Shown here one piece after another: positions 24,149 to 32,958 of a stretch of DNA of 64,000 nucleotides. Every line of letters starts with the position of its first letter. Positions within the stretch are counted from its first letter, which is position 1. This DNA is from Candidatus Gastranaerophilales bacterium. Its GTDB lineage: Bacteria; Cyanobacteriota; Vampirovibrionia; Gastranaerophilales; Gastranaerophilaceae. The stretch lies in contig CALVED010000010.1 in the NCBI GenBank assembly GCA_944326485.1, forward strand, positions 1 to 64,000. The letters run 5' to 3'. The translations under genes and the position numbers were made by a program. The notes under the pieces are model-generated. The model had not been told where the DNA came from. It ran no database searches and saw only the letters and a program-made list of their open reading frames with translations.

Positions 24149-25015
24149 CTACTTAGAAAAATGGATCTGTTCAACTAAAGAAAGAATTTTATTTAAGAAA
24201 ATTTTATAACCATTTCTATCTGCTTCACCTGAAAGAACAATATCTGCAAAATTTTTACAAGGTCGTATGTAAATTTTAGCTTTTTCCGATGCATTTTTGT
24301 AAATTGTATGTGCAGACTCACCAAGCCCTCTTTCATTTGCTCTCACATAAAATCTTTCTTTTTGAATTTCACTATCTATATCAACATATATTTTAAAATC
24401 AAAAGCATCTTTAATTTTATCCGTTAACGTAAATAAGCCTTCAGAAATAATAATTTTTGAAGGCAAAGCTAAAGTATGATTATCCAATCTTATTGTTGTA
24501 CCTGACATATCGTATTTAGGAAGAAATACAGGTTTGCCAGACAAAAGTTCATTAATATGTTTATACATTAAATCAAGTTCTAGCGCTTCAGGCACATCAA
24601 AGTCATAATTTTTGGCAAATTCTGCCATTCCACCAGCTTTTTTTACTTCTTCCGATCTATCAAAATAATAATCATCGGTATTAACTCTTGTTATAATACT
24701 TTCTATATTAAAGACTTTAGCAAATAACTCGATTGTATCTATTATATCCAATGTAATAGTAGATTTTCCGCTAGCTGTTTCTCCTGCAATTCCAATAGAT
24801 GCTGAACGATTTATTTTTCCTGATATAAACTTTGCAAGTTTATATATTGCAATAGGATTATATCTAAGAATTACACCATTTATTGAATTTAATTCATTTT
24901 CAAAAATTTCAAACAGTTTTGTTTCTATCTCATTTAAATTATTAACAGGGGAAGAAATATAATTATTTTGAATATTATTATTTAATTCAACACTTCGACT
25001 AATTGTACTTATCAC
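24149..25015 (-). CDS. Uridine kinase-like P-loop kinase
   Basis: Encodes 288 residues. About 70 N-terminal residues without a clear motif precede a Walker A, IGIAGETASGKST, then RVNTDDYYFDRSEE (the DDYY substrate loop of uridine kinases), FDVPEALELDLM, PKYDMSG, IIISEGLFTL and FDFKIYVDIDSEIQKERFYVRANERG. These match the uridine kinase/phosphoribulokinase family, in longer form than Udk (about 210 residues). The likely substrate is a nucleoside. It precedes nadD-yqeK-HAD on the same strand. Confidence 0.85.
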   Translation of the reverse strand: MISTISRSVELNNNIQNNYISSPVNNLNEIETKLFEIFENELNSINGVILRYNPIAIYKLAKFISGKINRSASIGIAGETASGKSTITLDIIDTIELFAKVFNIESIITRVNTDDYYFDRSEEVKKAGGMAEFAKNYDFDVPEALELDLMYKHINELLSGKPVFLPKYDMSGTTIRLDNHTLALPSKIIISEGLFTLTDKIKDAFDFKIYVDIDSEIQKERFYVRANERGLGESAHTIYKNASEKAKIYIRPCKNFADIVLSGEADRNGYKIFLNKILSLVEQIHFSK

Positions 25016-25151
25016 AATATTTCCTTTTTTTAACTTATTAATAAGTTCAATCTTTTTATGAATATACCAAAATTAAGTCCAAAACAAAATATTTTTAGTC
25101 CATTTGTTAAGATAATATTAGTAAAATTTACATAAATTTTTACTTCAAAAT

Positions 25152-25180
25152 TTGACTAATAAAAATAAAGTCATTATCAT
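25152..25180 (+). promoter_or_regulatory. Promoter of the 88-residue protein gene
   Basis: TTGACT (25152-25157), a 17-base spacer and TATCAT (25175-25180), 28 bases before the ATG at 25209, with GTGGAG as ribosome binding site. Confidence 0.65.
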
Positions 25181-25208
25181 GTATATATGATATGTGGAGA
25201 AATAATTT

Positions 25209-25475
25209 ATGAGATTGGTAGATAAACTCAAATTATTCGAAAGAAGCCTTGTTTTTATGAAATGGGGAACAAATGAAGGATATGGAAAAATCAACTATGT
25301 TGGTGTAGATTTTGTTGAATTTGAAATTTTCGATACGGATGAACTTGAGTATACCGATAAAATATTAATTAATGCTCAATTAATATTAGAAGTTGTTATA
25401 AAAGGTTCTGATATAGCCAGAATTCTTGCTGAATATTCTGCATCTCTGCCTGAACATAATAAAGATAACGTATAA
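25209..25475 (+). CDS. Small soluble protein, unknown function
   Basis: Encodes 88 residues. A beta-rich N-terminal half (SLVFMKWGTNEGYGKINYVGVDFVEFEIFDTDELEY) suggests a small barrel of the SH3/Sm type. It is followed by a helix (DIARILAEYSASL). It has a good promoter, ribosome binding site and terminator of its own, so it is very likely expressed. No named family recognised. Confidence 0.75.
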   Translation: MRLVDKLKLFERSLVFMKWGTNEGYGKINYVGVDFVEFEIFDTDELEYTDKILINAQLILEVVIKGSDIARILAEYSASLPEHNKDNV

Positions 25476-25497
25476 TTACTTTTGTAAAAATATAAAT

Positions 25498-25530
25498 AAA
25501 AGAATGCAATTTTTTAATTGTATTCTTTTT
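25498..25530 (+). terminator. Rho-independent terminator
   Basis: GAATGCAATT (25502-25511) pairs with AATTGTATTC (25516-25525), with one G-U pair and a four-base loop, flanked by A and T runs. It lies only 13 bases before the ATG of the next gene, which must be read by read-through or by a promoter I cannot identify. Confidence 0.75.
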
Positions 25531-25542
25531 ATATGAAGTGAA

Positions 25543-26523
25543 ATGAGAATAAATAATATTAATAATCCCAAAACAGTTATCAATTATCCATGGTCAGCAA
25601 AGCCAAAGTCACAATATAATTATAACTGTTTTACAAAAAATACAAATAATTTAGTATCACACGTTGTTACAGAGTCATGCTCACTAACAAAGTACTCACA
25701 ATTTGAGAACGTCACTCATAAAAAATCATCACAACTTTCAGCTTATCGTGATTTTCTTATCGGGCAAACTTTGTCTTTTAAAGGCAATCCAAGAGAATTA
25801 TTAAACAAAGACTATGAAACTTTAACAGAAGAAGAAAAAGATATTCTAAGAAAAGAATTAGAGCCATTCCAATATGATATTATTGATGATTGTATCCAAG
25901 CCTCAAAAGCAATTAAATCAGAATATGATAAAAAATATGGTGAAAACAATTGGGAATATGTATCTATTGGTCGTTCTTGTGCAAATATTGCTAAAACTTT
26001 GGAACTATTAGGTGTGAAAAGTCATATTATTCCTATCTCCGGTTTATCACACGGAATAAAGGACGGAGCTGAATTAACAAAACAAGAAGGTTTTGAAGGT
26101 TATAGAGATTATATATATAGTCTTGGTCTAAATCCAACTAATATTGATAAATCAAACAAAAAATATATCTTTCAGGATTATAGTGATACAGGTAAAACAA
26201 TAAAAATTTTTGAAGAATTTATAAGAAGCCAAGACATGGATTTAAATAAAAATAATATAATATTTGAATCAATAAATACTGTTTTAGAAAGAATAAAAAC
26301 GGAACAAGCTAATAATACTTTTGATATAGATACCTTTATATTAAAAAGATTAAGAGCGCAAAATAATCAAGGGAGCTTAAAAAGTTATACATCAAGTCCT
26401 AAACTTAATTATAAAGAATTAGCAAAAATTAGAGAAGTGGTTTCACGACCGGAATTAACTTATAATAAATTATTTGATTTTGGAATAAAAGATAGAATCG
26501 CAATATCAAAATTAAAAGATTAA
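25543..26523 (+). CDS. Possible phosphoribosyltransferase-like protein with a repeat-derived N-terminal segment
   Basis: Encodes 326 residues. Residues about 36-76 are translated from dispersed repeat copy 3 and lead into a LSFKGN motif. The following domain has NWEYVSIGRSCANIAKTLELLGVKSHIIPIS and KKYIFQDYSDTGKTIKIFEEF; the latter resembles the PRPP-binding loop of phosphoribosyltransferases (acidic pair, then TGKT). The C-terminal 100 residues are helical and Lys-rich. The family is not certain, and the loop could be coincidental. No strong ribosome binding site. It ends convergently, overlapping the next gene by four bases. Confidence 0.65.
   Translation: MRINNINNPKTVINYPWSAKPKSQYNYNCFTKNTNNLVSHVVTESCSLTKYSQFENVTHKKSSQLSAYRDFLIGQTLSFKGNPRELLNKDYETLTEEEKDILRKELEPFQYDIIDDCIQASKAIKSEYDKKYGENNWEYVSIGRSCANIAKTLELLGVKSHIIPISGLSHGIKDGAELTKQEGFEGYRDYIYSLGLNPTNIDKSNKKYIFQDYSDTGKTIKIFEEFIRSQDMDLNKNNIIFESINTVLERIKTEQANNTFDIDTFILKRLRAQNNQGSLKSYTSSPKLNYKELAKIREVVSRPELTYNKLFDFGIKDRIAISKLKD
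25649..25771 (+). repeat. Dispersed repeat, copy 3 (inside a gene, middle deleted)
   Basis: TTAGTATCACACGTTGTTAC, CACTAACAAAGTACTCACA, GAGAACGTCACTCA and ACTTTCAGCTTATCGTGATTTT occur in the order seen in the other copies. The central part (GGTTCGTTTTG region) is missing, and the copy is an open frame within the gene 25543-26523. Confidence 0.85.
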
Positions 26524-27182
26524 TCCTTAAAATTAGGGAACATATTTAACGTTCCATCTTCATTTCTCCAATTAAACCATCCCACTTTTGGTTGACTGGC
26601 CAAATCACTTACCGTAGCTAAAAGCCAATTTCCTCTTATAACTGTAAAAGTAATATACTTGGGATATTGAAGTTCTTCAAGTACTTTTGAATTTAAATCT
26701 TCTTTTGAATATAGAACTTTTTCTTCCTTAGATAGATCATTAAAAATTCTAATTCCATATTTTTTACCCCATTTATAAAACATTTGGCGGTATGTATAAA
26801 AATCATCCTTATTTTCGTTATATACCCAGCCTGTTTCACCTGTTAATTGATCAAGAAAAACACAATACCAATCATTACCAGGATTCAAATCTACAGTTAA
26901 AAGCGCTACATTATTAGATGGAACATAAGCTACATAAGATACTTTCCTCATATCAATAGTATTAACTATTGCAGATTTTTTCATTCCGTCATAATTAACT
27001 TCTCTTAAAATATCAGAATCTTTATATGGATATTTATATACAGTATAACTTCTTGGCATATTTAAAACACCAATACCATAATACTTAATACTTTTACTGC
27101 TTAATGGTATTATGTCCGCTCTGGCAGGAAGCATAAAAAATGTGAATATAAAAAATATAATTAATAAAACTATCTTTTTCAT
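26520..27182 (-). CDS. Secreted protein, possibly SH3-like, unknown function
   Basis: Encodes about 220 residues with a signal peptide (MKKIVLLIIFFIFTFFMLPARA). The mature part has SYTVYKYPYKDSDILREV, DWYCVFLDQLTGETGWVYNE and YITFTVIRGNWLLATVSD...KVGWFNWRNEDG, suggestive of two SH3-like repeats as in exported cell-wall-binding proteins. The catalytic function is unknown. I start at the ATG 27182 because a perfect TATAAT lies six bases upstream (minus strand). The 3' end overlaps the convergent gene by four bases. Confidence 0.75.
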   Translation of the reverse strand: MKKIVLLIIFFIFTFFMLPARADIIPLSSKSIKYYGIGVLNMPRSYTVYKYPYKDSDILREVNYDGMKKSAIVNTIDMRKVSYVAYVPSNNVALLTVDLNPGNDWYCVFLDQLTGETGWVYNENKDDFYTYRQMFYKWGKKYGIRIFNDLSKEEKVLYSKEDLNSKVLEELQYPKYITFTVIRGNWLLATVSDLASQPKVGWFNWRNEDGTLNMFPNFKD

Positions 27183-27188
27183 ATTCAC

Positions 27189-27216
27189 ATTATAGCAGAC
27201 CTATAAATATTGTCTA
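27189..27216 (-). promoter_or_regulatory. Promoter placing transcription start at the ATG 27182
   Basis: On the minus strand, TAGACA (27211-27216), a 16-base spacer and TATAAT (27189-27194), then six bases to the ATG. The -35 box abuts the end of thrS. A leaderless mRNA is implied. Confidence 0.7.
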
Positions 27217-27217
27217 T

Positions 27218-28999
27218 TTATAAAGTTAAATCTTGAGTTTTTGAATGAATTTTATCTAAAGCTTTTTGTGCAAAATCTTCCAAGGATAATTTACCTGCTT
27301 CACCAATACCTCTGATTCTAACAGAAACAACATTTTCTTCAATTTCTTTGTCGCCAACAACAAGAACATAAGGAATTTTATTGCCTTGAAGAGCTTCTCT
27401 TATTTTATATCCCATACTTTCACTTCTGTCATCAAGTTTTACTCTTATTCCTTTAGCAAACAATTCATCGTAGATTTTCTTTGCATAATCATTATGACGT
27501 TCTGCAATAGGAACAATGCAAACTTGAGAAGGTGCAAGCCACATTGGGAAAGCCCCTGCATAATGTTCAATAAGAATACCATGGAATCTTTCCATTGAAC
27601 CAAAAATTACTCTATGAAGCATAACAGGTGTCTTCAATTGACCATCTTTATCCTGATATTTAATTTCAAAACGTTCCGGCAAGTTGAAATCCAATTGGAT
27701 AGTAGCACACTGCCAAGTTCTACCTATTGCATCTTTAACTTTGAAATCAATTTTGGGTCCGTAGAATGCCCCATCACCTTCATTAATTTCATATTTCATT
27801 CCGCGTTTATCCATTGCTTCTTTCAAACCGGCTTCAGCTAATTCCCAATTTGATAATTCACCTACATAACTTTCAGGTCTTGTTGAAAGTTCCACTTCAA
27901 ATCCCATATTAAAGATTTTCATCGTATCTGAAACAAAATCAATTATATTATTAATTTCATCAACCAATTGTTCAGGTGTACAGAAGATATGAGCATCATC
28001 TTGTGTGAAACCTTGTACACGCGTTAAACCCGATAATGCACCTGATTTTTCTTTTCTGTATACTGTACCAAGTTCTGCCATTCTCAAAGGAAGCGAACGA
28101 TAAGAATATCTATTAGCTTGATAAATCATAATATGAAATGGGCAATTCATTGGTTTTACAATATATTGATCATCTTCTTCATTTTCTTTCTGAATAAAAA
28201 ACATATTTTCTTTATAATGATCAATATGTCCTGAAATTTCCCATAATTTAGATTTTGCAAGCTGAGGCGTATTTACAATAACATATCCTCTTTTTCTGTG
28301 TTCTGTTCTCCAATAATTTTCAATCTCTTCTCTTACTATAGCCAAATTTGGATGCCACAATACCAACCCGCCACCTATTTCTTCTCTTACAGAGAATAAA
28401 TCTAATTGAGTTCCAAGTTTTCTATGGTCTCTTTTTTGTGCTTCTTCTAAGAAATTTAAATATTTTTCCAAATCTTCTTTGTTCCAAAATGCAGTTGCAT
28501 ATATTCTTTGAAGCATTTTATTTTTTTCATTGCCTCTCCAATAAGCACCAGCTACTTTTAATAACTTTATTGCATTTCCTTTTATATAAGATGTATTTGG
28601 AACATGAGGTCCAGAACACAAATCATTAAATAATACATTTCCATCTTTATCTTTTGTTAAGTATAATGTAGGATTATCATCTTTGTGTTCTTCTAATAAT
28701 TCCGCTTTATATATTTCTCCTTGAGCTTTAAATTCGTCAATTTGTTTTTGAACATCAGGAATTACATATTTTTCAAAAACTAGATTTTGTTTGAGTATTG
28801 ACTTCATTTCATCTTCAATTTTAATTAAGTCTTCCTCGGTAAAAGAATGCTCATCCAAATCAAAATCATAATAAAATCCATTTTCGACAGCAGGACCAAT
28901 AGCTAGTTTTGCCGTTGGAAAAAGTTTTTGAACAGCCTGCGCCATAATATGTGAGGCAGAATGTCTTAATATATGTAAATTCTCAATATTCTTTTCCAT
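27218..28999 (-). CDS. thrS: Threonyl-tRNA synthetase lacking the TGS domain
   Basis: Encodes 593 residues. It begins directly with the editing domain (LRHSASHIMAQAVQKLFP, the HxxxH zinc-like editing site, and later CSGPHVPNT) instead of the usual N-terminal TGS domain (full-length bacterial enzymes are about 640 residues). Class II motifs follow: RREIENYWR-like motif 1 region, MNCPFHIMIY (zinc-binding Cys), RMAELGTVYRKEKSG, FGSMERFHGILIEHY, and an anticodon-binding domain. It charges tRNA-Thr. No tRNA gene is nearby. Confidence 0.95.
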   Translation of the reverse strand: MEKNIENLHILRHSASHIMAQAVQKLFPTAKLAIGPAVENGFYYDFDLDEHSFTEEDLIKIEDEMKSILKQNLVFEKYVIPDVQKQIDEFKAQGEIYKAELLEEHKDDNPTLYLTKDKDGNVLFNDLCSGPHVPNTSYIKGNAIKLLKVAGAYWRGNEKNKMLQRIYATAFWNKEDLEKYLNFLEEAQKRDHRKLGTQLDLFSVREEIGGGLVLWHPNLAIVREEIENYWRTEHRKRGYVIVNTPQLAKSKLWEISGHIDHYKENMFFIQKENEEDDQYIVKPMNCPFHIMIYQANRYSYRSLPLRMAELGTVYRKEKSGALSGLTRVQGFTQDDAHIFCTPEQLVDEINNIIDFVSDTMKIFNMGFEVELSTRPESYVGELSNWELAEAGLKEAMDKRGMKYEINEGDGAFYGPKIDFKVKDAIGRTWQCATIQLDFNLPERFEIKYQDKDGQLKTPVMLHRVIFGSMERFHGILIEHYAGAFPMWLAPSQVCIVPIAERHNDYAKKIYDELFAKGIRVKLDDRSESMGYKIREALQGNKIPYVLVVGDKEIEENVVSVRIRGIGEAGKLSLEDFAQKALDKIHSKTQDLTL

Positions 29000-29034
29000 A
29001 TTTTTCCCTTCTTTTGTACATATAATAAGTTATA

Positions 29035-30483
29035 TCACTCATAAAATAATATATCAATAAAAGGAAGTTTAATATATACTTTCTTTATATTTATCTCTAT
29101 TTCAAAAAATCTGTGCCAAGGAAATTTATATTCTATTTTACGTTTTTTTATAGCAAATTTTTTGCATATAAATTTTTCATAATTTTGCATATTCATTTTT
29201 AAAACGGTAGCGGATAGATTTTCATAATTATTTCTTATTTTACTTCTAACATTTGCTTGATATGCCCAATCATCCAAAAATCTTGTAAGTTGAAGTTTTT
29301 CAAATGCATTTTTATCAGGATGTTTTGTTCCAAAATAAGTTAATGCAACTGCAATTGCACTCCCTAAAGTATTCCCGGTCGTATTCCAAGCACTATAACC
29401 ATAAAATTCTTTAAAAGAATTTTGTTCAAATAATTCTTTAACAAAATTATTATCACTTCCATTAGCATTCATAATATCTGCTATAAAATATGGTTTATCA
29501 GGCAATACTAGTTTTTTATTAAACAAAGGAACTTTTATATTCATAACAAGTTCGCCTTGTTCTTCTTTAAAATTATTAACGAGTAAAATCAAATCACAAT
29601 TATTTTCATCAGATACAATACCACCAGCGAGTTCTATTTGAGATTCCACTGATTCTTTTACACTTATATCTTCATACTTTGATATTTTATTTATATAATC
29701 AGGATTCGTATATACTGGAGCTATTTTAATTCGTTTTTCTTTATTTAATGCTCTTGACAATAGAGTTAAAGGAATTTCATCGGCACCTGTTTTTATATAT
29801 ATATCACTAATTTCTTTTGATAATTCTTTTAAAGCTTCAGCCTCTTCAACATTAAACCCATATTCACTGCAATCATCTTTAGAAAATACAAGTGTGTTTA
29901 TATATCCAAGTCTTTTTAATTCTACATAATATTTATTTATTTCAAAATTTCTTTTTCTTGTTTCAAGATAATCACTAATTATGTCCTGAGGAATTTCTGT
30001 AGTTATTTCAGTCATAACAGAAGAATCAATTTCCTTTAATTTATTCATTTTATGCAGATTATAGGAATATTCAAAAATTTTTTTTCCGTATAAATTCCAA
30101 TATTCTTTTTCTTCTTCATTAACATTATTATTGGAGATACGCATAATACTTGAAAATGCATAAACTTTAATTTTTTTCTTTTCTATTATTTTTTTTAATT
30201 TATCTATTCTTGATTTTATTACATCAATTTTATCATTACTTCTTCTTGAAGGAATCAATCCGCCATAAGCAATTGTATCTAAAGTAATAATAATTACATC
30301 AATATCTGTTAAACTATCCAGCCATTTCAGAATACTATCTATATCAGCACTATGATTAAGATCACCCAGTAATTTAATATCAGGTAATATAAGATTACAA
30401 TCTTTAGACAAACAAGCAATTTGTTTAGGAAGTTGGTAACAAACAGGTCTGTTATCAATAGGAATTAATGCTATATTTATCAT
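29035..30483 (-). CDS. DUF4127 family protein
   Basis: Encodes 482 residues of DUF4127: MINIALIPIDNRPVCYQLPKQIA, LDTIAYGGLIPSR, SSIMRISNN, EEEKEYWNLYGKKIFEYS, KTGADEIPLTLLSRALN, IADIMNANGSDNNFV and YSAWNTTGNTLGSAIA are conserved blocks. It is a soluble protein whose DNRP and GADE/NGSD motifs look like an enzyme active site, but no activity is assigned that I know of. It overlaps the upstream WYL regulator gene by four bases, so it is translated in an operon with two WYL-type proteins. Confidence 0.88.
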   Translation of the reverse strand: MINIALIPIDNRPVCYQLPKQIACLSKDCNLILPDIKLLGDLNHSADIDSILKWLDSLTDIDVIIITLDTIAYGGLIPSRRSNDKIDVIKSRIDKLKKIIEKKKIKVYAFSSIMRISNNNVNEEEKEYWNLYGKKIFEYSYNLHKMNKLKEIDSSVMTEITTEIPQDIISDYLETRKRNFEINKYYVELKRLGYINTLVFSKDDCSEYGFNVEEAEALKELSKEISDIYIKTGADEIPLTLLSRALNKEKRIKIAPVYTNPDYINKISKYEDISVKESVESQIELAGGIVSDENNCDLILLVNNFKEEQGELVMNIKVPLFNKKLVLPDKPYFIADIMNANGSDNNFVKELFEQNSFKEFYGYSAWNTTGNTLGSAIAVALTYFGTKHPDKNAFEKLQLTRFLDDWAYQANVRSKIRNNYENLSATVLKMNMQNYEKFICKKFAIKKRKIEYKFPWHRFFEIEINIKKVYIKLPFIDILFYE

Positions 30484-31400
30484 CCTATTTTATCCTCCTG
30501 AAGATTTTTCAATATATCCTTAGTTAGGGAAATAAATTCATCTTTCATTATTTGTGGTTTTATTATTTTACAACTTTCACCATATTTCAGAAGTCTTCTT
30601 AATAAAATGTCTTTATCTTCTTCTGTATTAGAAACAGTAATACAATCTTTTGAAAAATCCAATACTGTTTCTGATGTTTTAAGTTTATACAAAGAAGCCA
30701 ATCTGCCATATAACCTAAAAACAACAGAATTTAAATATTGAGAATTTGATGCTTTCTGAGGAGATTGTTTAATTGATATAATTGATGACAAATATATTTT
30801 TTTATTTCTCGATTTTGAACTATCATAGCAAACAATAACTATATCATTATTTTTTTCAATAATTTCTTTTATTATTACTGTTATACTTTCTTGAACAGAT
30901 TTATTTTTATAAAAAGTTATTGTAACAAGCTGATTATCATATAATAACTTTTCAAGGAATCCAATAGTATTGTTATTTCCATTCATATTATAATCTGCCT
31001 CTTGCAAAGCTTTTAATATAACTTCTTGGGTATTTGCATCTGTATACTTTATAAATTTATACAATAGACCTTTCAATTCCGATTCTATTTTTTTATTATG
31101 TAATTTCCTTATATATTTAATTAAATCAATAAGAACTTCAATTTCATTTTTCGATAAAGTAACTTTTAGAAGGGAATTTTTTAATTTATAGACATTTTTT
31201 TCTTTTTCTATAATTAGACCAAACAATTCAAAAGTATTAAAATACTTAATAAAAGCTTCTTGGGTATATACACTCTCAAAAAGGTTATTATTTTTTAATT
31301 CATTGATAATATCATTTTTCGACATGTCTTTTTCTTGAAGAATTTTCAATACTTCAAGTATTCTTAAACCCGTATCAAAATTTTTTTCAGGCTTTGTCAT
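30480..31400 (-). CDS. WYL-type transcriptional regulator, second of pair
   Basis: Encodes 306 residues: an N-terminal winged-helix region (LRILEVLKILQEKDMSKNDIINELKNN...), then a helical linker and a WYL-like sensor fold (QLVTITFYKNKS...IVIVCYDSSKSRNKKIYLSSIISIKQ) and the WCX-type C-terminal domain (ILLRRLLKYGESCKIIKPQIMKDEFI). The family binds ligands or nucleic acid through the WYL domain. The canonical W-Y-L triplet is degenerate. ATGA overlaps join it to the WYL gene upstream and the DUF4127 gene downstream. Confidence 0.75.
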   Translation of the reverse strand: MTKPEKNFDTGLRILEVLKILQEKDMSKNDIINELKNNNLFESVYTQEAFIKYFNTFELFGLIIEKEKNVYKLKNSLLKVTLSKNEIEVLIDLIKYIRKLHNKKIESELKGLLYKFIKYTDANTQEVILKALQEADYNMNGNNNTIGFLEKLLYDNQLVTITFYKNKSVQESITVIIKEIIEKNNDIVIVCYDSSKSRNKKIYLSSIISIKQSPQKASNSQYLNSVVFRLYGRLASLYKLKTSETVLDFSKDCITVSNTEEDKDILLRRLLKYGESCKIIKPQIMKDEFISLTKDILKNLQEDKIG

Positions 31401-32338
31401 TCTTGATATCCTTTTTGTATTTCTAATATCTTATTAATCAATTTTTCTTTGAAAAAAGAAGGAGAAATTATCTTAAAATCACTACCAAATAATAATAATC
31501 TTTGAATAAAACAAAATTCATTAGTAACTTTTGCCTTAATTATAATAGAATTTTCATTCTTTTTTATAATTTCCTCATAAGAAGCTACTTCATATTGTTT
31601 ATAAGAATTTCCAAATAACTCGTACTCTACATAATAATAATCATTAATATTTATTTTTTCCGAAATATCAATTGCCAGTATTTTCTTTATTCTTTCTATC
31701 TTCAATAAACTGACTTTTTTATATTTTAGGATATAACAACTTAAATATAACTTTTTATTTTCATATATTATTTTTTGAACAATTATATCAATATCTTCTT
31801 CACCATTTTCAGGAGAAAGGTATTTAACTTTTATTTTTTTACCTTTTAAATTAGGCTTTGATAGTTCAAATAAAATTTTTAAATCAATATCATTTAAAAG
31901 TTTTCCATTTTCACAACTTTCGATATAAGAATTTTCAAATGTTAAAGCAGTAATTTTAGTAAATAAATCATTCAAATTTAAAACTTTTTTCCAGCTCAAT
32001 TCATTAGAAATTCTTTCTCTAATTAACATCAAAGCATCAAAATCAGATTGGGAAATATTTAAAGAATACGGATGTTTAATTAATTCATATTTATAACCAT
32101 TAGATTTTGAAGGTCTTAATATAATACAACCTGCAGATTTAAGAGTATTTATTGTTAATCTGACAGTGTCTTTAGAAACAGATTTGCTTGTAATATTATC
32201 ATCTTTAAGTATTTGAACAAGCTCATCAATAGTTCTTCCTTGTTCAATCAATTTAACAAGTAGCAATAAAGTTCTATATCCGGTTATACTTATCCAGATT
32301 TTTTTATCATTTTCAGAAATGGCATCAGTGGTATGCAT
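31397..32338 (-). CDS. WYL-type transcriptional regulator, first of pair
   Basis: Encodes 313 residues with an N-terminal winged HTH (TLLLVKLIEQGRTIDELVQILKDDNITSKSVSKDTVRLTINTLKSAG), a WYL-like middle domain (KKIKVKYLSPENGEEDIDIIVQKIIYENKKLYLSCYILKYKKVSLLKIERIKKI) and a WCX-like C-terminus (FIQRLLLFGSDFKIISPSFFKEKLI). It shares its architecture with the next gene and probably forms a heteromer, as paired WYL proteins such as PafB/PafC do. First gene of the operon; AGGTG precedes the ATG. Confidence 0.78.
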   Translation of the reverse strand: MHTTDAISENDKKIWISITGYRTLLLLVKLIEQGRTIDELVQILKDDNITSKSVSKDTVRLTINTLKSAGCIILRPSKSNGYKYELIKHPYSLNISQSDFDALMLIRERISNELSWKKVLNLNDLFTKITALTFENSYIESCENGKLLNDIDLKILFELSKPNLKGKKIKVKYLSPENGEEDIDIIVQKIIYENKKLYLSCYILKYKKVSLLKIERIKKILAIDISEKININDYYYVEYELFGNSYKQYEVASYEEIIKKNENSIIIKAKVTNEFCFIQRLLLFGSDFKIISPSFFKEKLINKILEIQKGYQE

Positions 32339-32470
32339 AATTCACCTATATATAACATTTTAGATTCAATAATGAATAAAGTATAAATACTTTACAATTT
32401 ATTGTTACTTATTATGAAGTCATGAAATAGTTTGATAATATATATAAAGAAAGTCCTTACTGGAGGAATT

Positions 32471-32932
32471 ATGGTAAAAGAATGGAATGAATATTTTCTT
32501 GAAATAGCAAAGACGTGTGCATCTCGTTCAAATTGTTTAAGAGCACATGTTGGTGCAGTAATAGTTGGTGAAGATAAAAAAATAAAAGCAACAGGATATA
32601 ATGGAACTCCATCAAAAGTTGTTTCTTGTATGGAGATAGGGAAATGTTACCGCATAGAAAATAAAATTCCTTCAGGAACAAGATATGAAACTTGCAGAAG
32701 TATCCACGCAGAACAAAATGCAATTATTCAAGCAGGTCAAGATCGTTGTAAAGATGCAACAATGTATATATATGGACATAATTTCATATGTATATTATGT
32801 AAAAGATTTATAGTTCAAGCAGGAATTAAAGATGTATATTTAAGAAAAGATGATAACTCTTCTATTGAACATATATATGTAGAAGAAATAAAAAAAGAAT
32901 TAACAGAACAATTTTATTCTTGTACAAAATAA
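32471..32932 (+). CDS. dCMP deaminase / ComEB-type deaminase
   Basis: Encodes 153 residues of the zinc-dependent cytidine/deoxycytidylate deaminase fold. RAHVGAVIVGEDKKIKATGYNGTP, the HAE metal/catalytic motif (about 79-81 in SIHAEQNAIIQAG) and the second zinc motif CILC are present; PxxC is replaced by ICILC. It converts dCMP to dUMP for thymidylate synthesis. TGGAGG lies eight bases before the ATG at 32471, favouring it over a TTG/ATG further upstream. It is divergent from the WYL operon. Confidence 0.9.
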   Translation: MVKEWNEYFLEIAKTCASRSNCLRAHVGAVIVGEDKKIKATGYNGTPSKVVSCMEIGKCYRIENKIPSGTRYETCRSIHAEQNAIIQAGQDRCKDATMYIYGHNFICILCKRFIVQAGIKDVYLRKDDNSSIEHIYVEEIKKELTEQFYSCTK

Positions 32933-32957
32933 AAAGACATCATAAAGATGTCTTTTT
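32931..32957. terminator. Bidirectional terminator
   Basis: AAAAAGACATC (32931-32941) pairs with GATGTCTTTTT (32947-32957) around a five-base loop, with T runs on both strands. It separates the convergent deaminase and rubrerythrin genes. Confidence 0.88.
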
Positions 32958-32958
32958 A

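Noticed and set aside
30480-32338. WYL pair as a CRISPR-associated regulator locus
   Set aside because: I saw no regularly spaced repeats and no Cas protein motifs anywhere in the window.
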